Source: Hydrogenophaga sp. (lineage in GTDB: Bacteria; Pseudomonadota; Gammaproteobacteria; Burkholderiales; Burkholderiaceae_C). Taken from it: a stretch of 64,000 bases of DNA. The translations under genes and the position numbers were made by a program. Where the stretch lies: assembly GCF_025699295.1 (NCBI RefSeq), contig NZ_JAILWB010000001.1, forward strand, positions 62,001-126,000. Direction: 5' to 3'. Each line of letters begins with the position of its first letter. The first letter of the stretch is position 1. This document shows, one piece after another, positions 52,214-62,746 of the stretch. The notes beneath the pieces were generated by a model, which was given only the letters and a program-made list of their open reading frames with translations, was not told the DNA's origin and made no database searches.

Positions 52214-54091
52214 ATGCGCTTCCAGCGGCCTGCCCCCTCCTCACCCCGCCTGCTCACCGTATCCCTGCTCATGGGCGCCGTGCTCGCCGCCTGTGGCGGG
52301 GGCAGCGACGCACCCGCGCCCGCACCCGGCCCGGTGGTGGAGGCCACGCCAGCGGGCCTCACCCTGGAGAAGATCGGCGGCTACAGCAGCGGCCAGTTCG
52401 GCGTCAGCGCGGCCGAGATCCCGGCCTTCGACGCCGCCAGCCGCCGCCTGTTCGTGGTCAATGCCCAGCTGGGCGCGGTCGACGTGCTCGACCTGAGCGA
52501 CCCCACGAACCCGGTGAAGATCGCCGTGCTCGACGCCACCGCCGTGCTGGCCGGCGCCGAGATCAACAGCGTGGCCGTGCACGACGGCATCGTCGCCGTG
52601 GCGATCCAGGCCCCCGTGAAAACCGACAACGGCCGCATGGCGCTGTACCGCGCGAGCGATCTCGGCCTGATCAGCTCGGTGACCGTGGGCGCCCTGCCCG
52701 ACATGGTCACCTTCACGCCCGACGGCAACACCGTGCTGGTGGCCAACGAAGGCGAGCCCAGCGACGACTACCAGACCGACCCCGAAGGCAGCATCAGCGT
52801 CATCGACGTGAGCACGCCCGCCACGCCGGTGGTGCGCACCGCCGGCTTCACCGCCTTCAACGCCCAGGCCGCCGCGCTGCGCGCTGCCGGTGTGCGCATC
52901 TACGGCCCGAACGCCACGGTGGCGCAAGACCTGGAGCCCGAGTACATCGCCGTCTCGGCCGATGGCAGCACCGCCTGGGTGACGCTGCAGGAGAACAACG
53001 CCCTGGCCCGCTTGAACATCGCCACGGCCACCGTCACCGACGTGCTGCCGCTGGGCTTCAAGGACCACGGCGTGGCCGGCAACGAGATCGACGCCTCCGA
53101 CACCGACGGCTCGACCATCAACATCCGCACCTGGCCCGGCGTGCGCGGCATGTACCTGCCCGACAGCATGGCCTCGTACACCGTGGGTGGCCAGACCTAC
53201 CTCGTCACCGCCAACGAAGGCGACGCGCGCGCCTGGGGCGAGGACAACGCAGACTACTGGAATGGTGACGCCAGCAAGGGTTTTGTCGAAGAGTTCCGCG
53301 TCAAGCACCTCGTCAACCGCAACGGCTGGGCGGGCCGCGCGGGCGACGACCTGCCACCGCAGCTCAACGCGCTGGCCGCCGGTGGCCTGCTCAACCCGGC
53401 CACCTTCGGCTACTGCGGCGCCATCGACGGCGACCCACTGGGCTGCCGCGCCGACGCCGCGCTCGGCCGCCTCAACATCAGCTGGACCATGGGCTACCGG
53501 ATGGACGCCATGGGCGCGCCGGTGATGTTCAACGCCGCCGGCGTGCAGGACCCGGCCGGCAACCGCCTCATGTACGACCAGCTCTACAGCTATGGCGGCC
53601 GCTCCTTCAGCATCTGGAACGCCAATGGCGGTCTGGTGTGGGACTCGGGCGCCGAGATCGAGAAGTTCCTGGCCAGCGCGGACTGCATGCTTGGCCAGGG
53701 CCGCAACATTCCCTGCGCGACGTACTTCAACTCGGGCCACGACGAAGGCAACGCCATGGACAGCCGCAGCGACGCCAAGGGCCCCGAGCCCGAAGGCCTC
53801 GCGCTGGGCAAAATCGGCAACAAGACCTTCGCCTTCATCGGCCTGGAGCGCATGGGCGGCGTGCTGGTGTACGACATCACCAACCCCGCCGCGCCCACGC
53901 GCGTGGACTACCTGAACACCCGCGACGAATGGGTCACCGACCCGCCGAGCCTGGCCACCGCCGGCGACCTCGGCCCCGAAGGCCTGGCGTTCATCCCCGC
54001 CGCACGCTCGCCCAACGGCAAGCCGCTGCTGGTGGTGGGCAACGAAGTGAGCGGCACCACCGCGGTGCTGCAGCTCAACCTGACGTACTGA
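52214..54091 (+). CDS. Choice-of-anchor I family lipoprotein
   Basis: The 625-residue protein has a lipobox (VLAAC, lipidated Cys27) after a hydrophobic signal. Beta-propeller-like repeats fill the rest (RRLFVVNAQLGAVDVLDL; DMVTFTPDGNTVLVANEGEP; YLVTANEGDAR; PEGLALGKIGNKTFAFIGLE). The choice-of-anchor I group is found in extracellular or surface proteins, sometimes fused to phosphatases; here only the propeller is present. It ends 3 bp from the convergent DUF2157 gene. Confidence 0.85.
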   Translation: MRFQRPAPSSPRLLTVSLLMGAVLAACGGGSDAPAPAPGPVVEATPAGLTLEKIGGYSSGQFGVSAAEIPAFDAASRRLFVVNAQLGAVDVLDLSDPTNPVKIAVLDATAVLAGAEINSVAVHDGIVAVAIQAPVKTDNGRMALYRASDLGLISSVTVGALPDMVTFTPDGNTVLVANEGEPSDDYQTDPEGSISVIDVSTPATPVVRTAGFTAFNAQAAALRAAGVRIYGPNATVAQDLEPEYIAVSADGSTAWVTLQENNALARLNIATATVTDVLPLGFKDHGVAGNEIDASDTDGSTINIRTWPGVRGMYLPDSMASYTVGGQTYLVTANEGDARAWGEDNADYWNGDASKGFVEEFRVKHLVNRNGWAGRAGDDLPPQLNALAAGGLLNPATFGYCGAIDGDPLGCRADAALGRLNISWTMGYRMDAMGAPVMFNAAGVQDPAGNRLMYDQLYSYGGRSFSIWNANGGLVWDSGAEIEKFLASADCMLGQGRNIPCATYFNSGHDEGNAMDSRSDAKGPEPEGLALGKIGNKTFAFIGLERMGGVLVYDITNPAAPTRVDYLNTRDEWVTDPPSLATAGDLGPEGLAFIPAARSPNGKPLLVVGNEVSGTTAVLQLNLTY

Positions 54092-54094
54092 ACG

Positions 54095-55363
54095 TCAGCC
54101 CGACGCCAGCGGCCGCAGCGCCGCTGGCAACCAGCCGGCCAGGCGGGCGTGGATGGCGGCCTCGTGCCGCTGCCACCAGATGCCCAGCGCCACCACGCCC
54201 AGCCCCAGCAGCGTGAGCGCAAACGGGAACAACAGGCTGTCCTCGAACACGCGCCAGGCCAGGTAGCCGACGTAGCTGGCCACGCCAATGGCGCCGAGCA
54301 CGGTGAACACGCGCCGCCCAATGGCCGCGCCCAGAAACACCATCGCCACGTTGATCAGCGCGTACAGGAATTTGTTGAACTCCGATTCGCTCTCGCGCAG
54401 GCTCAGGCCGCACCAGAACATGAGGGCGCCGAACAGGTAGAGCCAGAAGGCGAAGTCCTGCCGGTCTTCGGCGTTCGTGGCGGTGCGCGTGCGCAGGTCC
54501 ACCCACACGGCGATGGCGCAGGTGGCCAGGCCGAACACCAGCGACACGTCGCGCGTGAATGCCCAGTCGAAGCCGTCCTTCTGCATCAGCATGTGCGCCA
54601 CATCCATGCTGAGGTACCAGATGGTCACGGCCACCGGCATCACCATGAAGGGCAGCTTGAAGCGGTAGAGCAGCACCACGGCGGCGGCCAGCGTGGCGAA
54701 CTCCAGCGTGAGCCAGCGCCAGTCGATGAAGCGGTGGTAGTCGCGGTAGCTGTCGGGCCCGCCTTCCGGCCACAGGCCGATGCCCGACTGGAACGCCCAC
54801 ACCGCCAGCGGCACCAGGCACGCGGCCAACGTGGCCAGCACACCGGCCGGTGTGCGCAGGCCCTTGTGCAGCAGGTTCTGCGCCACCAGCAGCGCACCCG
54901 TGAGGTAACCCACCGCGAGCACGAACACGCCCCAGGCGCCGAACAGTTCCCAGCCCAGCGTCATGAACAGCGTCATGGCGCCAATGGCCAGCATGCCGCC
55001 GAAGTAATAGAGCGTGTTGGTGAAGCTGAAGGCCGGGCCGCGGTCGAACGGCGCGGGGTGTGTGGGCATGGCCTGCAGGGCGCCCGCGGCGGCCTCAGCG
55101 TCCTCGCGCTCGAGTTCGGCCGCCGTCGGCACCGCAGCGCCCCCACCAGCCACCACGCGCAGCGGGCTGCCCGGCGTGGCCCAAGAGGCCCAGAGCGCGT
55201 GCGCCTCGGTCGGCAGGATGGCGCCGCGCTCCACGGCGGCCTCCACGTCGCGCCAGCCGATCTGCACACGCACCGACGGCAGGAACACGTCCTCCGTCTG
55301 CGTGATCTCCCACCGCGTGGGCTCGTCGGTGGGCATGGTGTCGGGGTTGTCGCTCTTGTTCAT
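54095..55363 (-). CDS. DUF2157-family multi-pass membrane protein
   Basis: The 422-residue protein has an N-terminal soluble stretch (WRDVEAAVERGAILPTEAHALW, the DUF2157 start) and about ten membrane helices. Function unknown. ATG 55363 is chosen because GAGAGGAAA precedes it; the open frame continues upstream through a tandem repeat array but has no independent sign of being coding. Confidence 0.85.
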   Translation of the reverse strand: MNKSDNPDTMPTDEPTRWEITQTEDVFLPSVRVQIGWRDVEAAVERGAILPTEAHALWASWATPGSPLRVVAGGGAAVPTAAELEREDAEAAAGALQAMPTHPAPFDRGPAFSFTNTLYYFGGMLAIGAMTLFMTLGWELFGAWGVFVLAVGYLTGALLVAQNLLHKGLRTPAGVLATLAACLVPLAVWAFQSGIGLWPEGGPDSYRDYHRFIDWRWLTLEFATLAAAVVLLYRFKLPFMVMPVAVTIWYLSMDVAHMLMQKDGFDWAFTRDVSLVFGLATCAIAVWVDLRTRTATNAEDRQDFAFWLYLFGALMFWCGLSLRESESEFNKFLYALINVAMVFLGAAIGRRVFTVLGAIGVASYVGYLAWRVFEDSLLFPFALTLLGLGVVALGIWWQRHEAAIHARLAGWLPAALRPLASG

Positions 55364-55410
55364 GTCGGTTTCCTCTCTTCCTGTTCGGCAGCACGATACC
55401 AGCCCGCCCC

Positions 55411-55560
55411 CGTTCAAGCGGAGCCTCCTCCCGTTCAGACGGAGCTTCCTTCCGTTTCGGGCCGAGCCGCCTCCCGTTCGGGCTGAACCGCCTCCCGTTC
55501 GGGCTGAGCCCCCCTCCGTTCGGGCTGAGCCCCCCTCCGTTCGGGCTGAGCCTGTCGAAG
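55411..55560. repeat. Tandem 21-22 bp repeat array
   Basis: Seven head-to-tail copies of a unit with core CCGTTCGGGCTGAGC. Copies become more alike towards the right end, where the last merges with a full REP-like palindrome. The first two copies (CGTTCAAGCGGAGC, CGTTCAGACGGAGC) are the most diverged. The array fills most of the spacer between DUF2157 and glnS. Confidence 0.85.
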
Positions 55561-55607
55561 CCCTCACCCACACGTTGGCAAACCCTTCGACAAGCTCAGG
55601 GCGAACG
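55538..55607. repeat. REP-like palindrome between DUF2157 and glnS
   Basis: CGTTCGGGCTGAGCCTGTCG and CGACAAGCTCAGGGCGAACG form the arms of an inverted repeat around a longer centre than the copy in nirB at 11468-11525. The rest of the 311-bp gap (55364-55674) holds the tandem array and no other recognisable element. Confidence 0.9.
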
Positions 55608-55674
55608 GAAGTGAGGCTCAGGGCGACCGGTTTCCTCCCGCAGCAAGCCGCATCAAGCATCAATAGAATGCGAC

Positions 55675-57516
<1,842 letters not shown>

Positions 57517-57540
57517 TATCTGCCAATAGGATCTACTGAA

Positions 57541-57575
57541 AAAAGGCCGGGACACGTCAATGTCACCGGCCTTTT
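57541..57575. terminator. Intrinsic terminator after glnS (bidirectional)
   Basis: AAAAGGCCGG-GACA and TGTC-A-CCGGCCTTTT form a long stem around CGTCAA. T-runs flank both sides, so it can serve glnS and the convergent gene at 57635. Confidence 0.9.
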
Positions 57576-57634
57576 GCATTACAAGCGCAACCAGAAATAA
57601 CGGCAACAAGCCAAACATGGCACCAAGAGGAATG

Positions 57635-59965
57635 TCAACCATTAATCATCAGTGCTGGCCAAAACGCTTGATTGATCGCCATGCTCACAGATTGAGTAGC
57701 ACTTCGCTTAACACCATCCATTAAAGGTTTATTATAGTTAAAGTCGTAAATGAACTTTGGCTCATCTGAATTCATTCGAATCCCCAAAAAACCATACCAC
57801 AAGAGCAAATCAATAGTGCGCGCCGCTTGATCTGCGCTAAGGCCGGAATTCGTCAACTTATTCGTGACCTCCACTTCGGAAAGTATCGATGGAGAGGCTA
57901 CAAATGCATACAACGCACCATCTGCACCAACTGAAACGTCGCGCAGCTCATATCCAATATCGCGCAACAGGTCGGCAGAATATGCAACTACTCCTTTCTC
58001 AATATCGCCTCCCTCAATCACCTCATGATTTAAGTTGATCGCAAAACTCTTGCAATGATTTATTAAGTTCAGCAAAAATCTGGGACGCATCAAGGAGCGA
58101 TCAATCAAGAATTGCGAAGTTTCTTCACCCCTATAGTGGCTAACAAATAAACGCAACCAAGCCGCCTTGAAGTCCAAACCTTCATCCAATCCATTGGATA
58201 CAATGCGAAGACGCACGAGTTCACGAAGCAAATCAGGATCCGTCCAATCCAATACAACGCTAGCCTCCTTTCCTCGATCGGAAGTCTCCTTGACCAACAA
58301 TTCGTAGACATCATTTCGCAAAAATACAACTGATCGCACCTTGAGGTCTGAGCTCCCAAACTGTCGCTCGATCTTTCGAGTGGCATCGATAAGAGCTCGA
58401 ATCATCAGCAAATCCTCATGCTGCAAACCTGAAGTTGGCCAACCATTATCAATATTATCGAACAACAACCACAACACTTGCTTGTTCTCGAGATATTTAC
58501 CCAACACCCGCTTAAGCTCTTTGACATCGTGTTTGTAGAGCAGTTCGGTAACCTCAGGAGCACTCAAACTGATATTCAAATCGGAACCATATTTCGATTG
58601 ATATTCAGAATAGATCTTCTCCATCAAAACAGACATGCGCTCAGAAAAATCACCCTCTGAGTCATATCCGTCATTTCGATATAGTTCAGACAGCTTTCGA
58701 TAACCATCGTACAAACTGTGATCATGCACATGTCGCTGCTTGTCCTTCTGAAGAATCTTGTAGCATATCTCCAATAGCAGTACGTATTCCCAGAACGCAG
58801 TGATTGTGTGCTGATACGTACCCTCCGCCAAAAATTGCAGAATCCGCTCTTTGAACTTAATTAGCTTGTAACCGTCCGGTTTCAGGTCAAGAATTATGTT
58901 TTGGCTTGGATTCTTTTCTCGTTCAGCGTCTCTAATTTGCAGAAAAATAGCGGACTTGCCGGACCCTTTCCTACCAACGACCAAATGCGCCTCCCCACGC
59001 AACGACTTCAAGAACTGATCAGTCTCGAGATAATATCTCTCCAAATCCCGCATCTCATTCTCGGCAGATGTGGCTCCCAAATTTAACTTCTTTATAAAAG
59101 ATCGCTCATACTTTATTGATGAGTCACCCAACCTCTGAAATGCTTGAGTAACATCTACTGCGAATGCCTCAATTGCTCGATTAACATCATTCGGATGGTA
59201 AGTAACTTCAGCAAAATCACGATAATCAAGGGGAACCGGTTCGTCTCCGGACTGAAGAATGCACAAAGCCTTGCCCATCCCATCCGACAATCCCGCCACA
59301 AATGCAGCACGCATATTGTGAATACTTGCTCCGGTTGCATTAGATGCCAACAGAGGAACTACAACACCATACGATTGCGCCACCTGCGTTATTGCATCAT
59401 AAGCAGATAAACGCGGAGCCTCATTTGGATCGAACGTCCTAAATATAAACCCCGCCTTCTTTATTCTCGAAACGATTCGACTGGACCAGTCCGTTTTATT
59501 CGGAGTGTCGATTAAGTACACAGGGGCTTTTATATTCAATAAAGCGGATACGTCGAGCGGCTTTGAAGAAGTAGCATTTTGCAGTATTAACGCCATCTCT
59601 GCCGAATTCTGGTACTCCTTATACCCTAATGTGTCAAATATCCCCACGTCAGATATTTTCATTCCCCTAGGCTGAATTGCTTTGTTTTTAACAAGCAGCA
59701 CTCTTTTTGACTTTCCGATTGCATATCCGATCTCATAAGCAACATTAAAGTTGAGTTCAGTAATATCTGCAACCACAAAATCGGCCGACTCAATGTCATT
59801 CAACACTTCGGTGGAAATGAAGTGGCCAACAATATCGAGTGCAGTCCAAGTCTTGACAATCACACCGCCGCTTACTTTTCTGCCCTCATCTATTGCACGC
59901 TCAATTGTTTGCCCAATCTCTACAGGCGAGGACGCATACGCAAAAAAACCAACTATTTCACTCAT
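57635..59965 (-). CDS. Sll1717-like P-loop NTPase with two N-terminal nucleotide-hydrolase-like domains (candidate defence effector)
   Basis: This 776-residue protein is encoded by clearly AT-richer DNA than anything else in the window. Residues 1-140 resemble the nucleoside deoxyribosyltransferase/TIR-like fold: VVADITELNFNVAYEIGYA, with Glu78 placed like the catalytic Glu of that fold. Residues about 148-275 form a second Rossmann-like module (APVYLIDTPNKTDW; GVVVPLLASNATGA; MRAAFVAGLSDGMGKALCIL). The NTPase follows with VVGRKGSGKSAIFLQ (Walker A, 331-338) and VLWLLFDNID (Walker B-like, 497-506). The C-terminus reads like a winged helix. The order effector-effector-NTPase-wHTH suggests an abortive-infection protein. 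ATG 59965 has AAGGA upstream; 59989 is an alternative. No experimental function is known to me. Confidence 0.8.
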   Translation of the reverse strand: MSEIVGFFAYASSPVEIGQTIERAIDEGRKVSGGVIVKTWTALDIVGHFISTEVLNDIESADFVVADITELNFNVAYEIGYAIGKSKRVLLVKNKAIQPRGMKISDVGIFDTLGYKEYQNSAEMALILQNATSSKPLDVSALLNIKAPVYLIDTPNKTDWSSRIVSRIKKAGFIFRTFDPNEAPRLSAYDAITQVAQSYGVVVPLLASNATGASIHNMRAAFVAGLSDGMGKALCILQSGDEPVPLDYRDFAEVTYHPNDVNRAIEAFAVDVTQAFQRLGDSSIKYERSFIKKLNLGATSAENEMRDLERYYLETDQFLKSLRGEAHLVVGRKGSGKSAIFLQIRDAEREKNPSQNIILDLKPDGYKLIKFKERILQFLAEGTYQHTITAFWEYVLLLEICYKILQKDKQRHVHDHSLYDGYRKLSELYRNDGYDSEGDFSERMSVLMEKIYSEYQSKYGSDLNISLSAPEVTELLYKHDVKELKRVLGKYLENKQVLWLLFDNIDNGWPTSGLQHEDLLMIRALIDATRKIERQFGSSDLKVRSVVFLRNDVYELLVKETSDRGKEASVVLDWTDPDLLRELVRLRIVSNGLDEGLDFKAAWLRLFVSHYRGEETSQFLIDRSLMRPRFLLNLINHCKSFAINLNHEVIEGGDIEKGVVAYSADLLRDIGYELRDVSVGADGALYAFVASPSILSEVEVTNKLTNSGLSADQAARTIDLLLWYGFLGIRMNSDEPKFIYDFNYNKPLMDGVKRSATQSVSMAINQAFWPALMING

Positions 59966-60025
59966 GCTCTTATCCTTGAAAGTAGCCATCAAAATCAAAT
60001 CACTAACACCGTACAACCACTCGAA

Positions 60026-61846
60026 TTAGCACGACATCATTGATGCAAACCGCCCGTCCCCACCCATCCCGATGATCAGCCGGTGCGTGGCCCGCGTGGC
60101 ACCCACGTAAAACAGCTTGGCCTCCTCGCGTTCGTCTTCGCCCTTCGCGGGCATGTTGCCCGCGCCCACCAGCGCCACCACCGGGAACTCCAGCCCTTTG
60201 CTGGCGTGCATGGTCAGCACCTTGATGGTGTCGGCGGCGGGGTCGAAGCTGCCCGCGCCTTTGCGCACCTGGTGCGGCAGGCCGCGCTGGCGCAACACGC
60301 CGGCGCATTCGTCCATCTCGCTGTAGTGCCGGCAAATGATGGCCATGTCGCCCCAGGCGTGGCCTTCCTGGTGGGCGGAGCCCAGCAGCTCGGCCACGCG
60401 CGTGGCTTCGGCCCGCAGGCTGGGCAGGCGGATGATGAGCGGCGCTTCGCCGTCGCGCCCGCAGCTCACGGGCTTGAGCATGGGGATGCCGTCTTCGTCC
60501 TTGTCTTCGGCGGTCAACAGATCGGCGGCCACGAGGCTGGCGGTCTGCAAGATCTGCCGCGTGTTGCGGTAGTTGATCTTGAGGATGGTGGTGCGCCCCT
60601 GTGCCTGAATGCCCACGCTCTTGAAGCTGAACTGCTTGCTTCGGCTGCGCTCGTAAATGCTCTGCGCGTCGTCGTACAGCACCAGCAGGCTGTTGGTGGC
60701 GGGGTCCACCATCTGCGTGATGAGCTTGAGCCATTCGGGCGCGAAGTCGTGGCCTTCGTCAATCAACACGGCCTGGTATTGCCCGCTGGGAATCTGCTGG
60801 CGGTCCACGCCGTTGATCACGCGCTGCACCATGTCGGCCATCTTGGCGCCCACGGGCATGCGGGGGTCGGGCAGGGTCTGGCCAAAGGCCACCAACTGGT
60901 CGCGGCACCACTTGTGAAAGTGCACCGCGTGCACGCGGTCGGCAATGCCTTTGGCGGTCATCACGCGGGCGAGCTGCTTGGCCAGCGGCTCGTTGTAGCA
61001 AAGCATGAGGATGGGTTTGCTCGCGGCGGTGTGTGCCTTGGCCAAGTGCTCGGCGCGGTAGCCCAGCAGCATGGTCTTGCCCGAGCCGGCCACGCCGTGA
61101 ATCACGCGGTGCCCGTCGCCCAGGCTGCGGGCCAGCTGCTCTTGCTGAATGTCCATGACCCGCATGACGCTGGGCATCTCGGCGGCTTCGTCGCTGTCGT
61201 CAAACAGGGCGCCTTGCACCTGCACGCGCACTTCGGGAAACATGATCCAGCGCACGCGGTCGAGCTGCGGCAACGACATGACGTTGCCGAACGCGTGCGG
61301 AAACATGTTCCACAGGCGTTGCTGAAATTGCTCCGGGTCTGTGGACTCGGTCATCTCGTCGGAGCAGATGACGTAGTGCGGCTCAATGGCCTCGCCAAGG
61401 CCGGCCATTTCAAACTGCTTGCGCGTGATGCGGGTGAACACCACGCCATGGCCCCAGGGAAATGCCAGCTTGCCTTGGTGGGGCCCGGATGGCTGCACCA
61501 GTTGTTCGTCGCGCTCCAGCGCGTTGACGACTTGAATGGCGCAATGCCGCGCTTGCGCCAGCGGGTTGATGACTACCTTCACATGCCCGTCAGGAATGAT
61601 TTCCCAAGCCTGGCGCGTGGCGCTCTTGATGGTCTCCAGCTTCCAGTCTTTGGTCTCCAGGATCAGCAGCCCACGGCGTGGGTGCAGGATCACAAAGTCG
61701 GGGTGCGATTGTTTGGGGCCGACGGGCACGTCGTACCAGAGCAGGTAGTCGTCCTCCAGCTTTTGCTCCAGTCTCTCGGCAAGACGTTTCTCGCCTTGAG
61801 TCATGCGCGAAAGGCAAGCGCCCAGTGCAGGTATGAGTGTGGCCAT
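60026..61846 (-). CDS. NERD-domain UvrD/PcrA-like helicase
   Basis: The 606-residue protein has a NERD nuclease-related domain (residues about 15-130: HPDFVILHPRRGLLILETKDWK) and superfamily-1 helicase motifs: GVAGSGKTMLLGYRAEHL (Walker A, about 255), VLIDEGHDF (about 367), INYRNTRQIL and MHASKGLEFPVVALVG. Such proteins are common in defence islands, where they may process foreign DNA. It lies 60 bp upstream of the NTPase-effector gene on the same strand, but base composition differs strongly. Confidence 0.9.
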   Translation of the reverse strand: MATLIPALGACLSRMTQGEKRLAERLEQKLEDDYLLWYDVPVGPKQSHPDFVILHPRRGLLILETKDWKLETIKSATRQAWEIIPDGHVKVVINPLAQARHCAIQVVNALERDEQLVQPSGPHQGKLAFPWGHGVVFTRITRKQFEMAGLGEAIEPHYVICSDEMTESTDPEQFQQRLWNMFPHAFGNVMSLPQLDRVRWIMFPEVRVQVQGALFDDSDEAAEMPSVMRVMDIQQEQLARSLGDGHRVIHGVAGSGKTMLLGYRAEHLAKAHTAASKPILMLCYNEPLAKQLARVMTAKGIADRVHAVHFHKWCRDQLVAFGQTLPDPRMPVGAKMADMVQRVINGVDRQQIPSGQYQAVLIDEGHDFAPEWLKLITQMVDPATNSLLVLYDDAQSIYERSRSKQFSFKSVGIQAQGRTTILKINYRNTRQILQTASLVAADLLTAEDKDEDGIPMLKPVSCGRDGEAPLIIRLPSLRAEATRVAELLGSAHQEGHAWGDMAIICRHYSEMDECAGVLRQRGLPHQVRKGAGSFDPAADTIKVLTMHASKGLEFPVVALVGAGNMPAKGEDEREEAKLFYVGATRATHRLIIGMGGDGRFASMMSC

Positions 61847-61976
61847 CTAGTTGTAAGTAATTGCGTCCCCGGGGCACATGATGCACGCAATCGAATCGGC
61901 CGCAACCCAAAGCCTGCCAGTCGGTGCAACCCAAACTACAACCGCACCCTTCCACCACCTTTCCAAGACCGCTCCC

Positions 61977-62162
61977 ATGCTCGCCAACCTAACCCCCTTC
62001 CTCCTCCACTGGGCCCTCACCGCCCTCTCCCTGTGGGTGGCGAGCCATCTGTTCAAGAGCATCTGGTTCTGCAGCGCTGGCGCTCATGCTGTTGGCGAAG
62101 GCTGTGGAACGCATCGGCGTACGGGGGTTTGTCGCGCCATCGAGCGCAGTTGTTGCCGCTAG
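61977..62162 (+). pseudogene. Truncated duplicate of the holin-like membrane gene
   Basis: The first 88-95 bases (MLANLTPFLLHWALTALSLW...) match the 5' end of the intact gene at 63454 with about seven mismatches. The frame then diverges (CSAGAHAVGEGCG) and stops early, and only one transmembrane helix remains. A second frame downstream (ALMLLAKAVERIG) distantly recalls the middle of the intact protein, as if an internal segment were lost. The rest of the 390-bp gap 61847-62236 holds the toxin-antitoxin operator. Confidence 0.7.
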
Positions 62163-62188
62163 GGTCTTGTGACGACCTCATCGCATAT

Positions 62189-62208
62189 ATGTCGAATATA
62201 TTTGACAT
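62189..62208. promoter_or_regulatory. Palindromic operator of the XRE/AbiEii module
   Basis: ATGTCGAATATATTTGACAT is a 20-bp near-perfect inverted repeat, with a single mismatched pair, in a locally AT-rich stretch 28 bases before the antitoxin ATG. It is well placed for autorepression by the HTH antitoxin. The right half includes TTGACA (62202-62207). Confidence 0.7.
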
Positions 62209-62236
62209 TTATTGAGGCCAGTGCTCCACTTGGCCC

Positions 62237-62719
62237 ATGAACCTCACAGACATCGGCCAAATCACCCAAGCTCGCCGGGAGGCTCTCGGCCTTTCGCAGG
62301 CGCGACTGGCGCGGCTGGCCGGCTTGTCGCGCGCCACCATCAACCAGCTGGAAAACGGCAATCTGGTGGACCTGGGCGCGGCCAAGCTCATGATGCTGCT
62401 GGACCTGCTGGGCATGGACCTGAACGCCCGGCCCCGGGCACCTCGGCCGAAGGCATTGGTGCTGCTGAGCCGGACGGCCAGCGTGAGCTACAAACATGCG
62501 CTGCCACCCGGCGCACTGGCCGACGCGCTGGTGGCCGGCACCCTGCCCCCGGCGCTGGTGCCGCAGGTGGCCACGCTGCTGGACGAGGCGCCATTGCCGC
62601 TGATTGTGGCCGGTGTGGCGGAAGTGGCCCAACGCACGCACACACCGCCCAAGTTGCTGTGGAAGCACCTGGCGGCTTGGGCACAGGCGCTGCAGTCGCC
62701 GCGCGCTGCGTGGGCTTGA
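62237..62719 (+). CDS. XRE-family helix-turn-helix antitoxin
   Basis: The 160-residue protein has an N-terminal XRE HTH (ARREALGLSQARLARLAGLSR, then ATINQLENGN), followed by a helical region. It precedes an AbiEii-type toxin gene by 27 bp. It is the probable antitoxin and autorepressor acting on the palindrome upstream. It is not the classical AbiEi antitoxin architecture, which makes the pairing of some interest. Confidence 0.85.
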   Translation: MNLTDIGQITQARREALGLSQARLARLAGLSRATINQLENGNLVDLGAAKLMMLLDLLGMDLNARPRAPRPKALVLLSRTASVSYKHALPPGALADALVAGTLPPALVPQVATLLDEAPLPLIVAGVAEVAQRTHTPPKLLWKHLAAWAQALQSPRAAWA

Positions 62720-62746
62720 GCCCAAGTCGCCAGGAAAACCCTCCGC

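Noticed and set aside
52241-53740. Minus-strand frame across the lipoprotein gene
   Set aside because: Shadow frame; the plus strand has a signal peptide, lipobox and propeller repeats.
55405-55560. Short spaced repeats considered as a CRISPR array
   Set aside because: Units are contiguous with no spacers and are relatives of a REP-like palindrome; no cas genes nearby.
55364-55663. N-terminal extension of the DUF2157 protein through the repeat array
   Set aside because: The extension encodes only the tandem repeat (SARTEGG-like heptads), while ATG 55363 has a good ribosome-binding site.
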